Shown here in pieces: positions 1-10,075 of a DNA stretch of 64,000 bases. This DNA comes from Iris pallida. Lineage: Eukaryota > Streptophyta > Magnoliopsida > Asparagales > Iridaceae. The notes under the pieces were generated by a model. It searched no databases and was not told the DNA's origin. It saw nothing but the letters and a program-made list of their open reading frames with translations. The stretch spans positions 7,443,580-7,507,579 of the forward strand of contig JANAVB010044017.1 of NCBI GenBank assembly GCA_029216955.1, in the 5' to 3' direction. Positions within the stretch are counted from its first letter, which is position 1; every line of letters begins with the position of its first letter. A program made the position numbers and the translations under genes.

Positions 1-1
1 T

Positions 2-8
<7 letters not shown>

Positions 9-57
<49 letters not shown>

Positions 58-67
58 TATATATATA
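9..67. repeat. (TA)n microsatellite
   Basis: Near-pure alternating TA tract at the window edge. It directly abuts the 3' end of the minus-strand LINE that follows, so it may be that element's tail or its target site. Confidence 0.95.
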
Positions 68-509
68 AAACAACAGACTTTATTGATCATCCAAAACTAG
101 AAGGGCACAGCACAACCCTGCCCACGAACAAAAGGCAGCCACCCAACTGACAACTCCAGAAAAGTATACCCACGTCCACAATCGGACCCAAAATGAAAAT
201 GTATACCCCCAATCCTTCGGCAAAGCGCCAAGCAAGCAAAACCACAAAAAAAGGAAAATCAAAACAGAAAAACACAGAAGGTGGTAGAAGAACTTAAGTT
301 GCCGCAACCGCTCTCGGACTCAACTTCTGCTTCTGTCACCTAACATCCTCATGTAACTGTCTAACCGAGTATGACGCACCTTCGTATCTATGTTTGTTTC
401 TATTCTTCCACAATGCCCAGATCGCCGCCGACGTCGTAATTTTTTTCTCCTCCTCTGTAGTGTTTCGCATCCATATTTTGATTCTATTTTATATGTTTAT
501 TTTAGAGTT

Positions 510-1100
510 GCCCCTATTCCATTTTCTCCCCATGCATTCCCACACTTCGCACACCAACTCCCCCCAACTCCCCCTCAGCTAATATGTGGCCAATAGATTC
601 CTCTTCTCCTTCCCTACAGTAGTGACATCTCGATGCTTGCCTAATCTCCATAAGTTTAAGAATGTCGTCGATCGGGAGCTTGCTCCGAAGCACTCTCAAA
701 ACAAGGATGGACCATTTGGTGGGAAGGAACTTACCCCAAATGCCGACAAAAATGCTCCTCACCTTGCCTCTCCTCCTGCTCGCCTTCCACGCCGACTTGA
801 TCGAGAATATCCCTCTGTAGATGCCGTCCAAATCAAGGAATCCTCCTCCGCCGAAATACTGACCCCCTCTTCATTGATCGCCCATGCTGCCTCATTCCCG
901 TACATCTCCCTGATAACTTGGAAGTCCCATCCGCCCTCATGCTTCCAAAGTTCGAAAATGACGTCCGCCTCCTCCCCGAGCACCAACAGTAGAAGAAGAC
1001 CGTTCCCCATCCAGTTCTTCCTTTGAGGGTCGCCAGTCCCTCTACCGACCTTCCATCCTATGAATCGTTCCCCGTGCTCGTGCCCCTTCAACATTCTTTT
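510..1100 (-). pseudogene. LINE ORF2 C-terminal zinc-binding domain remnant
   Basis: Two overlapping minus-strand frames carry pieces of the RT-associated zinc-binding domain. They include a stretch like 'GIYRGIFSIKSAWK', a block like 'WGKFLPTKWSILVLRVLRSK', and Cys/His residues in 'ASRCHYCREGEEESIGHI'. The domain lies at the expected place, downstream of the reverse transcriptase. It is split by a frameshift near 760-830, so no functional protein is expected. Confidence 0.75.
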
Positions 1101-1383
1101 CCAAATGTGGGATGCGTTACTATTTGCTATTGCCTTCGTCGGATGACACCTCTTGAAATATCTTGCTTTGAAAAACTGGCTCCAAAGAGTATCCTGCTTC
1201 TTAAGCCTCTACCATAACTTCATCGAGTAAGCATCGATCACTTCAGAGATGCCCCTGAACCCCATACCACCCTCTTTCGTAGCTCTGGCATGCCCTTTCC
1301 ATCCCACCTACACCCTCTTTCCGTGACGCTCCTTGAACCCCCAAAAAAATTGAGCGAACAATCTCTCAAGCCTGTCCACCACA

Positions 1384-2640
1384 TCAGCCGGTAGGTTGCA
1401 AACCGCTAACGAATACATAGCAATAGAACATAAGACGTATTTTTATTAGAACTATTTTACCTCCGTGTAAGAGGATGGAGTTGTGCCACCCCCCAATCCA
1501 ATCCTTGATCTTATCCACCAGGCCATCGAATAACGCTCCTTGTCTCCTCCCGTATGCCATGGGACACCCCAAGTATATGAAAGGTGGGTTACCCACCGAG
1601 TATCCCGTTTGCAGCTCCATATCCCTCTTCCTCTCCTCCTTACAAGAATGGTGCACATAGATCTTACATTTGTTACCGTTGGTTTTATGTCCCGAAGACC
1701 TCTTATATCCTCCGATTACGTCCATTAATAACCCAATATATGGCTTGTCTCTGGATGCAAACAATAATACATCATCTGCATATGCCAAGTGAGTCACGAC
1801 CGGGCACCCACTCGTAGAGTAATACCTTCCAAATCTCAAAACATAGCTCAACCTATTCAAGCTTCTACTAAATGCTTTCGCCGCTATGACAAATATTAAC
1901 GGAGATAACGGATCCCCTTGCCTCACCCCCTATGAGACTTGAAGAAACCATCCGTCACACCAATCACTACAGTGGAAAACCATCAGTTAGAGATAGCCTC
2001 CATATGATGTCAATCCAGACTTTCAAGAACCCGAATGCCCGGAAAACCCAGATAAGGAAGTTCCACTCAATGCGGTCGTACGTCTTTTCCATGTCCAACT
2101 AGATAGCCACATTCCCTCCTCTTCTAGTCCCTCCAATGCATTCGATCAATTCTTGTGCGAGGATGATGTTGTCTGTGATCCCTCGCCCCTTCACGAATGC
2201 ACTCTGTTCCACAGAGATTATTATGGGCAGCAATACGCTCATTCTGTTCACGATCACTTTGGATACTATCTTGTTAAAGAACGTACACATACTTATAGGT
2301 TTGTAGTCTGTGAACGACGAGGGGTTCTTGGTTTTAGGGATCAACACCAGCATAGTGCTCCCCACGGCCTTCGGAAGCTCTATCCCCTGGAAGAAGGCTG
2401 AGATAGCCTCCACTATGCCTTCTCCCAATATATCCCAACAGCTTTGGAAGAACTTTCCTGTAAACCCGTCTTGTCCCGCAGCACTATCCGTCTTCATAGA
2501 GAAAGCCACCCCTCTAACATCTTCCATAAGTGTCATGGCCGTCAAACTTTCATTGTCCGCCTCCGAGATAATGCTCGGGATGTTCCCCAGGATGTCATTG
2601 TCCTTGTAGGCAATTCCCTCCGAAAGTAGGTCAGCAAAGT
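1384..2640 (-). pseudogene. LINE reverse transcriptase (broken)
   Basis: Two open minus-strand pieces (2545-2099 and 1926-1384) together give the non-LTR reverse transcriptase. The upstream piece holds 'VLIPKTKNPSSFTDYKPIS' and 'SAFVKGRGITDNIILAQEL'. The downstream piece holds 'MRQGDPLSPLIF', the catalytic 'AYADDVLL' (YADD) motif, and 'YLGCPMAYGRRQG'. Stops and a frame change between 1926 and 2099 break the ORF. The family primes cDNA synthesis at nicked genomic DNA; this copy cannot make a full enzyme. Confidence 0.92.
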
Positions 2641-2699
2641 ACTCGTTGGCTTCCTTCTGAATTTCCTTCTATTTGGACAGCATCTTCCCATCTCTACCT

Positions 2700-3880
2700 C
2701 TGATACGGTAGATAAGCAGTCTCTGTCTTCTCCTTTGACACAACCATGGTTTTTGTCCCCTCCAAATCCTATCTTACCCTGGCCTTCTGTCTCCAGAAAT
2801 CCTCCTCCAGTTTGACTCGACGTTTGAGCTCGGCCAGCGCTTTGTACATCTCCATCCTATTCTTAGCATTAGCCTCCGTCGTGTACTCACACTCCGCCTG
2901 GGCAGCCCTCTGCTCTGCCTCCCAAGCTTCTTCGAAAATATCTTTAAAAACCTTCTTGCTCCACTTACCCAAAGCCATCCTAACCACCTTCAGCTTAAAA
3001 CACACCCTACGCAGCAGATTAGCATGGTGAGTGGACCCCCACCCTTCAAACCCCTCGTGCTTCACCCAAAAGTTAAATAAACCTGAATGACTTTTTTCTA
3101 CTGATATGTGAGGGTATTACCTACAATAATAACGGGCTATGGTCCGACTCAACATCACTGAGATGTTCCACCTTGGTGCAGTACATCGCCGCGTTTCATC
3201 TGGCGTCAACCATCACCCTGTCTAGCCTCGAATGTTTCGCCCTCTCCCTGTCCTGCTTGTTGCTCCAAGTGAATTCTGATCCCGTGTAGTTCACCGTCTC
3301 CAGTCCAGCCTGCTAAATAAAATTAGAGAAATTCACAATCGAAGCTTGGCAAGGCCATAGCCCTCCTGACTTCTCCTCTTCTCTCTCCAACGCATTAAAG
3401 TCCCATGCACAGACCCATGGGAAGTCCTGGTAGCTTCTCTGGATAGTCAGAAGTTTCTTCCAAAAGTCTTTCTCTTCTTCATAGTGTTTCCCCTATGAAC
3501 AATTGAAAAAACGTATTCCCAAGGAAGGTTGTTGTCATTAACCTTGACAGTAAGAGCTTGCTCGTCATCATCCCTCATCTGAATGTTGACCTCTCCCCGC
3601 ACCATAATCCAAATGTCTTTACAAGCCGCCACCCCCTATTTGAATCCCAACTTCATCTGATACGCTAACATCTTCTTTGCTTTCATTTTGTGCCCTATAA
3701 TCGCCAGTAGCTCAATTTTGTGTATCCTGCATAGGTTTTCACCTTGTTATAAGAGTCCTTTTATTAGCCAGTCTCCTAACATTCCATATGATGTAGTTAA
3801 TCATAAACATTAGGATTAGAAGTATCTGACGCTCCATTTAGTTCCTAATCGCATCAACATTGTAGAATCCAATGGCGATA
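2700..3880 (-). pseudogene. LINE ORF2 endonuclease and linker (broken)
   Basis: Minus-strand frames contain apurinic-endonuclease hallmarks, including a 'WDFNALEREEEKSGG'-type block, a 'TGSEFTWSNKQDRERAKHS' block with 'RLDRV' after it, and 'SDHSPLLL' near 3150-3430. A linker rich in charged residues follows (3065-2769, 'KWSKKVFKDIFEEAWEAEQ'). These are the target-nicking domain and the segment joining it to the RT. Frameshifts and stops separate the blocks. Confidence 0.82.
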
Positions 3881-4017
3881 TTTTTTGGGTCCGACTATTG
3901 GCACCCCACCCATTTCTAAGGACACCCCAAAAAAATTAAAAAACATGTTAAAAGACCAATATACCCCCAAACGTTTTCTTAGTACACCCCAAAAAAAAAT
4001 CGCGATGCGCTCGACAA

Positions 4018-4130
4018 ATACTTGTCGAACAGACAAGGTCTGTTCGACAAGTATTGGTCGAACATGTCTTGACATGTTCGACCAATACAGGTCGAACAGA
4101 CCTTGTCCGTTCGACCAGTACAGGTCGAAC
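4018..4130. repeat. Chain of perfect hairpins built on GTCGAAC
   Basis: Dyad 1 (4018-4056) has 18-bp perfect arms around a 3-base loop. Dyad 2 (about 4052-4087) has 17-bp perfect arms around 2 bases. A third imperfect dyad of the same GTCGAAC/GTTCGAC core follows to about 4130. Neighbouring dyads overlap and share arms. Confidence 0.9.
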
Positions 4131-4188
4131 CTACTGCGCCCAAATTTTTTTTCAATTTTTTTTTTCGGTCGCGGTCGTCGGGAATCGG

Positions 4189-4430
4189 AGAGGGGGAGGA
4201 GGAGGAGGAGGAGGCGGGTCGGGATGAGGGGGGGTCGGAGGAGGAGGAGGTGGGTCCGGGGGAGGGGGGGGGTCGGAGGAGGAGTCGGGGAGGAGGAGGA
4301 GGAGGAGGAGGGGGGTTCGGAGGAGGAGGAGGATGGGGGGGTTCGGAGGAGGAGTCAGGGAGGAGGAGGAGGAGGGGGGGTCGGAGGAGCCAGGGGGGAG
4401 GAGGAGGAGGAGGAGGAGGAAGAGGGAGGG
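4189..4430. repeat. GGA-rich polypurine tract
   Basis: About 240 bases of almost uninterrupted purine on the plus strand, made of GGA and G-run units with few pyrimidines. It produces spurious Gly/Arg/Glu-rich open frames that are not genes. Confidence 0.9.
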
Positions 4431-5242
4431 ATGGGATGTGCTTAGTAGGGGAGGGTAGAATAGGAATAAGGAATTTTTTTTTTTTTTTTTTTTTTAATGG
4501 GGTGTCCTTAGAAATGGGTGGGGTGTCAATAGTCGGACCCTATTTTTTTTCTTCTTTTTCTTCCCCTTCTCCTTCCTTCTGTTTCCCTTGTTGAGCTCTT
4601 CCCCTCCATCTTCCAGTCCTTTCTCTCCCTCTTCCTGATTTGAATTTTGTCTTCCTTTATATCCGTATTCACCTTCCTTTTCCTCTGAGTGTTCGTTCTC
4701 CCTCCTTTGTCTTGCTCGATTATTTCTGGATAGCCTTTTCTGGAAATTCTGAAATCTCCTCTGCCTCTCACGTGCCTAACAGTTGAATTGTTCCTTCCTT
4801 CCTGATCCTCGACTTGTTCTTCTTTCTGCCTCTTGTCCGTTTTGTTCTTCTTCCCTCTTTCTTTTGGCTCTGAGACTTCATTTTCTTTTAGTTTCCTATT
4901 GTCTTTCTATGCTTCAGTCGACTCCTCTTCTAGTGTTTGTCTTCCCTCCTTCGTGTCACGAACTCTATTTCCCCCGTAAAGGAGGAATTAGTTTGGACGA
5001 TTTTCCCCTCTTCTATGTTGTTTCCTTCGCCGGTATCATCCCTATTCCTTTGATCTGTTCTAACTATCTCCTTTCCTGTCTCTTTGTGTAGTCCCATAGG
5101 TGACATCCTGACCCGAACTTCCTGATACTCTTCTTCTATCTCCTTCCCCTTCCTCTTCTTCTCCGCCATTTCCTTGTCCACCCTTGGTTGTTTCCTTCTT
5201 CCTTCTTTTCTCTCTCTTTCTCCATCATTCTGGCCGTGCACG

Positions 5243-5913
5243 TTTCTGCAGTATGCCCTCTGTAACTACATTCAGAGCAGTATTGGGGGTCTCTCATATA
5301 TCACCGCTTGCCAGTAGCTACGCACTTTGGGAAGAACCATTCTAATCTTCGAATGCAGCGGCTTGCTAATATCCACTTCGACGAACACTCTCGCTCTGTT
5401 GGGCCGCATCCCTTTTGCAGATGCTTTGTCAATGACCATCGGCTTGCCTATGCACTCCACAATATTGAACAATGTGGCTTTTTTGATGAGATGGGGTGGT
5501 AGACCTGGGAGTGAGATCCATACCGGAACCAATGGGGACTCGACAAAAGGCGAGAACTCCGGCATCCACTTGAACAACCTCATCGGGCACTTGGCTATGA
5601 ACCATAGATCTTTCGATCTCAGTCGTAAGAAGTCTTCCTCACGCCTTGGACGGATGAGGATATGCCCGTGGTCAATTAATCCGACGACTACTTCCCCGCG
5701 GAAGCCGAAACCGGCAAAGTCTTTCTTGATCTCGCTCAATGGGAGCTTAGCGTGCGAAAACTTTTTGACCAACGCCAGCTTGAAAGGCACCGCCAGAATC
5801 ACTTTATCTGCCTCATCAAAAGCTATCGCCGGATGCCCTTGGAAACTATGGGGTTTTCTATACGGGATGGCCGGAGCTTTGGCCGACGCCTCCGTCGTCT
5901 GTGCGCTCACCAC
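5243..5913 (-). pseudogene. LINE ORF1: DUF4283 domain plus CCHC zinc knuckle (frameshifted)
   Basis: A 213-residue minus-strand frame carries the DUF4283 fold typical of plant LINE ORF1 RNA-binding proteins. Blocks include 'HILIRPRREEDFLRL', 'LFKWMPEFSPFVESPLVPVW' and 'LPGLPPHLIKKATLFNIVEC'. Immediately after it, in another frame, is a complete zinc knuckle 'CSECSYRGHTAETC' (C-x2-C-x4-H-x4-C), so one frameshift separates the two. A Lys/Glu-rich tail follows to about 4560. ORF1 normally coats LINE RNA; this copy is broken. Confidence 0.85.
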
Positions 5914-5993
5914 CGCCGCGAAGGATAGCCACTTTTTAGAAGCTTCAGGGTCCGGACCACCACATGATGATCATATATATATATATATATATA

Positions 5994-6138
5994 GAGGATG
6001 AGGGAGGTGAGATGCCACCCTATGGAGGGTGGCTACATGTCACCTCCTCATTCTATCATCATGCACCCATGTGCATGATGATAGCATGGGGGGGTGACAT
6101 GTAGCCACCCTACGGTAGGGTGGCACCTCACCTCCCTT

Positions 6139-6142
<4 letters not shown>
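5994..6142. mobile_element. Foldback MITE copy 1 inside (TA)n
   Basis: About 149 bp forming nearly one long hairpin. The left arm 'GGGAGGTGAGATGCCACCCT' pairs with the right arm 'AGGGTGGCACCTCACCTCCC', and pairing continues through 'GGCTACATGTCACC'. TA repeats flank both ends. Microsatellite-flanked MITEs of this kind are known (Micron of rice); membership in that family is not shown here. Confidence 0.82.
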
Positions 6143-6180
<38 letters not shown>

Positions 6181-6186
<6 letters not shown>

Positions 6187-6326
6187 AAGGGAGGTAGGGT
6201 GCCACCTCACGGGGGTGTCTACTTGTCACCCCCCATGCTATCATCAAGCACATGGGTGCATGATGATAGCATGTGGGGGGGTGACAAGTAGACACCCTCC
6301 ATAGGGTGGCACCTCAGCTCCCTCAT

Positions 6327-6330
<4 letters not shown>
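6181..6330. mobile_element. Foldback MITE copy 2 inside (TA)n
   Basis: About 150 bp and related to the copy at 5994-6142. It shares the outer arms (GAGGTAGGGTGCCACCTCA paired with GGTGGCACCTCAGCTCC) and a centre with 'GCATGATGATAGCATG', but its inner arms read GTCTACTTGTCACC instead of GGCTACATGTCACC. The arms changed together in each copy, so each hairpin stays paired. Confidence 0.82.
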
Positions 6331-6368
<38 letters not shown>

Positions 6369-6405
6369 CTTTTTTGAAGCAAATATATATATATATATAT
6401 ATATA

Positions 6406-6453
<48 letters not shown>

Positions 6454-6480
6454 AAATAATAATTGTGTTGAACGCTCCCT

Positions 6481-6562
6481 CTTCTGACCACGCAACATGT
6501 CTCATCACTACCACTAGGCCTCTTCTGACCACGCAACATGTCTCATCACTACCACTAGGCTA
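6481..6562. repeat. 41-bp perfect tandem duplication
   Basis: The 41-base unit starting CTTCTGACCACGCAACATGT occurs twice, at 6481-6521 and 6522-6562, without mismatch. The surrounding 120-bp insert (6453-6571) is flanked by TA tracts. Confidence 0.95.
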
Positions 6563-6567
6563 GGGAT

Positions 6568-6634
<67 letters not shown>

Positions 6635-6649
6635 GTTATATATATGGTT

Positions 6650-6973
6650 AACCGGGTTCCAAAGAAGTGTACTGCTCAAGAAGTGCTTGATATGCATTTA
6701 GCTCTTGCTATACCGTTTTATAGTGCTTGTTTTGAATATTAGGTTGAGTTCACACTGTTGATTTATATGGAAAAACTAAGCCTTCGTCGCAGTCTAATCC
6801 ATGAAGCATGAACTTGCTTGTGGCCATTTTTCTTTCTGACTGTTTGCATTTCATATCACCCATGGCTGCTTGCAGAATGCGAAGAAAGCCCCTCATGTTT
6901 CTTTAGAGAGAGTGTTCAGGCAAGACTCCTACAGTTCTCAGTGGTGAATAAACAGAAGAAGAGAGCACTCAGC
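6650..6973 (+). pseudogene. CDPK pseudogene, kinase C-terminus and autoinhibitory junction exons
   Basis: Two exon remnants of a calcium-dependent protein kinase. 6650-6691 encodes 'KKCTAQEVLD', the end of the kinase domain. After about 160 bp of intron, 6855-6973 encodes 'HPWL', then, out of frame, 'QNAKKAPHVSLER', then back in frame 'VQARLLQFSVVNKQKKRAL', the autoinhibitory junction of CDPKs. A 4-bp gain just after HPWL and a 1-bp loss before VQAR shift the frame out and back. The last exon ends near a GT donor. The matching next exon lies at 11367, beyond a hAT insertion. Upstream exons are absent: the fragment starts at the (TA)n tract. Family proteins phosphorylate targets in response to calcium; this copy is dead. 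Confidence 0.85.
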
Positions 6974-7132
6974 GTAACGTTCGACATTTCGTATGAAAAA
7001 TGCAATAATCATTCTTCTGGCCATAACTATATGAAGCACGGACACCAAAAAAATCAATCGAGCTTGTCTTCTTCCTGTCTCATTGTCTGAGACACGACAC
7101 AGTCGCATTGTGACACACCAAAAATATGTAGC

Positions 7133-7150
7133 ATGCCAGTTCGGATGTCC
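7133..7150. repeat. 18-bp direct repeat flanking the hAT insertion, left copy
   Basis: ATGCCAGTTCGGATGTCC is repeated exactly at 11262-11279, where its first 8 bases are the right target-site duplication of the hAT element. This left copy lies about 50 bp outside the element's left target-site duplication. Confidence 0.85.
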
Positions 7151-7414
7151 ATACTTTGTCTTGTCATATTCATACTTTGTCGTGTCATATTCATGTACAT
7201 GTCAGTCAAGGGCGGAGCCAGGATTTAAGTTTACTCCAGGCTGAAGTTAAAAAACACTAAAAAAATTTACACACAGAATATCTCTTATAATGCCATCATA
7301 ATCCAAATGTCTGAATTTCATAAGTGAACATATTACTTAAGACAATTACAAAAAGTCAAAACATCTTTGTCATACATAAGATGAGAAATAAAAAATATAT
7401 TCTTAGAATAAAGA

Positions 7415-8300
7415 TAAAAGCTAATGATCTGCAAATCTAAGAACAATCGTCATTTGTTCTTTATTAGATACATTCTTTGCTTCATCCACCAAGATACAAA
7501 ATCTCGCATCTCCAACTTCCTCACGAATTTTATTTCTCACTTTCGTAGCAAGAATGTGCAAAACAATTTTTTGGATCATAGGAGACATATAAGTTGCATT
7601 TCCTGGAGCTTTCTCTAAGACAGCATTATCAACCTCAACATTCAACTTTGCCATCAAACTAATCATCTCAATTAGATTACCATGGTTCTTTGACTAAAGA
7701 TTCATCATGGCCTCTCAAAGCACATCCTTGTAAAGTAAGCCAATGAATACTATCAATCGTAGTCGACTTCAGGCACAATCTATTCCTCTCAATATTTTTC
7801 GAACTTTGAGCATTCATGACTTTTTCGATGTGCCGAGATGTATTCTTCAATGCCTCAATATTTCTCACAGCATTGTTGTGTGGAGAAGTTGGACATCATA
7901 TATGTGCCAAGAATACATATTTGGCTCCATTATTTACTCGTTTCCAGCTATTGAAACCTTCAACGGTAAATGTAGGATGTAGAGGTTCAGGATCTTGAAA
8001 AATAAAGCACGGAAAGCAAAATGCAGCATCCTTTGAAATAGAGTACTCTAACCATGGAAATTTTATAAACCAACTTTGTTGAAATCGTCGGTTTTGAACT
8101 CCGATTTTAGCCCTCGGATACTTAGCCAAGATAGGTTGATTTGGTCCCCATTTTATATAAGCACGTCTAAGTACGTTCATCTTGATTATAAACCAGATGT
8201 TTCCATATTGGAATACGTAGTGCAGGATTTTGTTCAAGTTCATTCTCATCAAATGCAATCCGTGGAATCTTCGCAGGATGTTGAGATTCTATAATAATCA
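7415..8300 (-). pseudogene. hAT transposase remnant (TTF-type zinc finger and DUF4371)
   Basis: Minus-strand frames carry the N-terminal TTF-type zinc-finger region (8258-7896, with 'FPWLEYSISKDAAFCFPCFI' and 'FTVEGFNSWKRVNNG'). The DUF4371 RNase-H-like part follows (7868-7677 and 7666-7421, with 'ALRGHDES' and 'REEVGDARFCILVDEAKNVS'). This matches plant ZMYM1-like hAT transposases. The frames are interrupted by stops and shifts. The C-terminal dimerisation region is missing before the left terminus, so the protein is both broken and truncated. Confidence 0.87.
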
Positions 8301-8576
8301 TAGAAACATCGACTCTCGTTGATGTTTTTACTTGAGTCGTAGGCTCAAGAGTAGATTTGGAGAGGAAGATGCTCCAATCGTTGATGTTTCTTCTCCAAGT
8401 TTCTTTTTGAAGAACAAAAAAATAGTTTTCGTTTTTTTTTGTTCTTGATTTTCCATCCTAATAAAATAGTAGATAAGTTTATCAGTTGAAGGAATCGGAC
8501 ATTACTTGTCTATAGGAATTAGGTTGCAAGTTTTACACTTTTTAGTGGATTAAATTGCAAGTTTTAAATTAAAGAA

Positions 8577-9432
8577 CAGAAAATTACAAGAAAAGCATTA
8601 AACTTTAATAGAATTGTACAAAAGGCATCAAGTTTGGACAAATTGTATTCTGAGCATCGAAACGACATTTGAATTGCCGTTTGAGGACGTCACCCTCTGT
8701 CAGCTTCGCTTAACTGTTAAACCAGTTGGGAAAGGATTAACAAAACGACGGCAGAGCAATAGCCGTTTGCTGACGTCAGAAGATGTCAGCTTCCGTCAAT
8801 CCAATTGCCGTATGATTGATTTTTTTTTTCTCTCGCCGTGTGGGTTTTTTATTTATTTATTTTACTTTTGGGTGCTGACGTCGGCTGACGTCATCTTACG
8901 GCATTTGAATTGCCGTCTGGGTAAATTCAAAACATAAACAGCAAATGAAACTGACGTCAGAAAATCTATTAGCTTGTAATAATGAAAGACTCTAAATCCA
9001 AAACATACTCGTCAGAAAATCTATTAGCTTGACGGCATAAATTTTTCCAAGCTAATTCAAATGAAAGAGGAAAATCTATTAGCTTGTAATAATTAATTGC
9101 ATAAGAGAGTGTGTAAAAGACTCTAAATCCAAAACATAAACAGCAAATGAAAGAAAAGAAAAATAAAATATCCAAATAACCAAACGGCAAAAAAAAGGTC
9201 GGATGCTGACGTCAGATGACGTCAGCAAACGACATTTCAAATGACGTCGCCCCCCTAATCCTTTCCACCATTTTTTTAATCCACTTGTAATCTTCGAAAA
9301 TCCTGGATAATGCCCGTGACGTTATCAAACGGCAATTCAAATGTCGTTTCGATGCTCGAAATATAATTTGCCCAAACTTGATGCCTTTTGTACAATATTA
9401 TTAAAGTTTAATGCTTTTCTTGTAAATTTCTG
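8577..9432. mobile_element. Non-autonomous Mutator-like element (TIR-MULE)
   Basis: Long terminal inverted repeats of about 117 bp (8577-8693 and 9316-9432) differ at about nine positions. They are flanked by a perfect 9-bp target duplication ATTAAAGAA (8568-8576 and 9433-9441), the signature length of Mutator. There is no transposase. The interior contains five perfect TGACGTCA palindromes, and repeated blocks GAAAATCTATTAGCTTG (three times) and GACTCTAAATCCAAAACATA (twice). It is nested within the hAT element. Confidence 0.93.
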
Positions 9433-10075
9433 ATTAAAGAAAGATAATGAATAATCTTAATTCCTAAATGAATTAAATAACAGAAGGGGAAAAAAATGTC
9501 AACTAAAATTGAACATAAATCACATTTGATTAGCCAAAGTAACCAATTCACCTGTAACAGAGGCATAAGGAATTTGCAAGAAACTACAAAATTTGATTAA
9601 ACTTAAATTCGGTGATTAGTTGCAAGAAATTTGAACATAAATCATCCTAATTCCTCAGCATTGGCATCAAACTACAAAATTGAGTGATTAATTGAACATG
9701 AATCATCCTAACTCAGCATTTGAACATGAATCATCATCCTAACACAGACACAGACAGTAATCATCTAAAATAACCAATTCACAATTTAACACAGGCAATA
9801 GCAATTCACAATTTTATTTCACAAAGTAACAAACAGACTCGGCCAAGGCATAACCATCAAAAAAAATTTCACAATTTAACACAGGCATAACCATCTAATT
9901 TTTTTAAAACAGCATCATAAGCATCTGATTTTTAACACAGGCATAACCATCTTTTTTTTTTCTTGCAAGTAATTAATTGGAAAAAAATACCGGCGCGGCT
10001 GCCGGCTGGAGCTGGTCTGCTGCCTCCCTGACCTGACCCTGAGTCCCTGCCTCCCTGGTCCCTGCACAACACTCG

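Larger units (their letters stand above)
3887..4540. mobile_element. Non-autonomous TIR transposon with 42-bp terminal repeats
   Basis: Terminal inverted repeats of 42 bp (3887-3928 and 4499-4540) differ at one position, so the insertion is young. They begin GGGTCCGACTATTG. The flanks show an 8-bp direct repeat TATTTTTT (3879-3886 and 4541-4548), which would fit a hAT-type target duplication, although its low complexity weakens the case. No transposase is present. The interior holds chained palindromes built on GTCGAAC/GTTCGAC (4018-4130), a GGA-rich purine tract (4189-4430) and a poly-T run (4474-4495). It sits inside the LINE described for 68-5990. Confidence 0.88.
68..5990 (-). mobile_element. 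Decayed L1-type LINE retrotransposon, minus strand
   Basis: Read on the minus strand, the order is ORF1 (DUF4283 then CCHC zinc knuckle, 5913-5243), apurinic endonuclease (about 3860-3000), reverse transcriptase (about 2640-1380) and a C-terminal RT-associated zinc-binding domain (about 1100-510). This is the standard domain order of plant L1-clade LINEs. An AATAAA-like signal lies about 20 bases before the 3' end, followed by a (TA)n tract. Many stops and frameshifts break both ORFs, so the element is dead. It is interrupted between ORF1 and the endonuclease by a 654-bp TIR element (3887-4540). The 5' end at about 5990 runs into another (TA)n tract; the exact edge is uncertain. Confidence 0.9.
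5972..6632. repeat. Composite (TA)n region hosting three inserts
   Basis: TA repeats at about 5972-5993, 6143-6181, 6329-6364, 6381-6452 and 6572-6631 are separated by two foldback MITEs and a third insert with a tandem duplication. Each insert is bounded by TA tract on both sides. Confidence 0.9.

Noticed and set aside
4103..4594. 163-residue Gly/Glu/Arg-rich frame
   Set aside because: Produced by the GGA polypurine tract inside a TIR element; no domain and no codon bias beyond the repeat.
6323..6532. Open frame rich in Ile-Tyr across TA repeats (also at 54402-54593 and 54679-54930)
   Set aside because: It is a translation of the (TA)n microsatellite and has no other coding signal.
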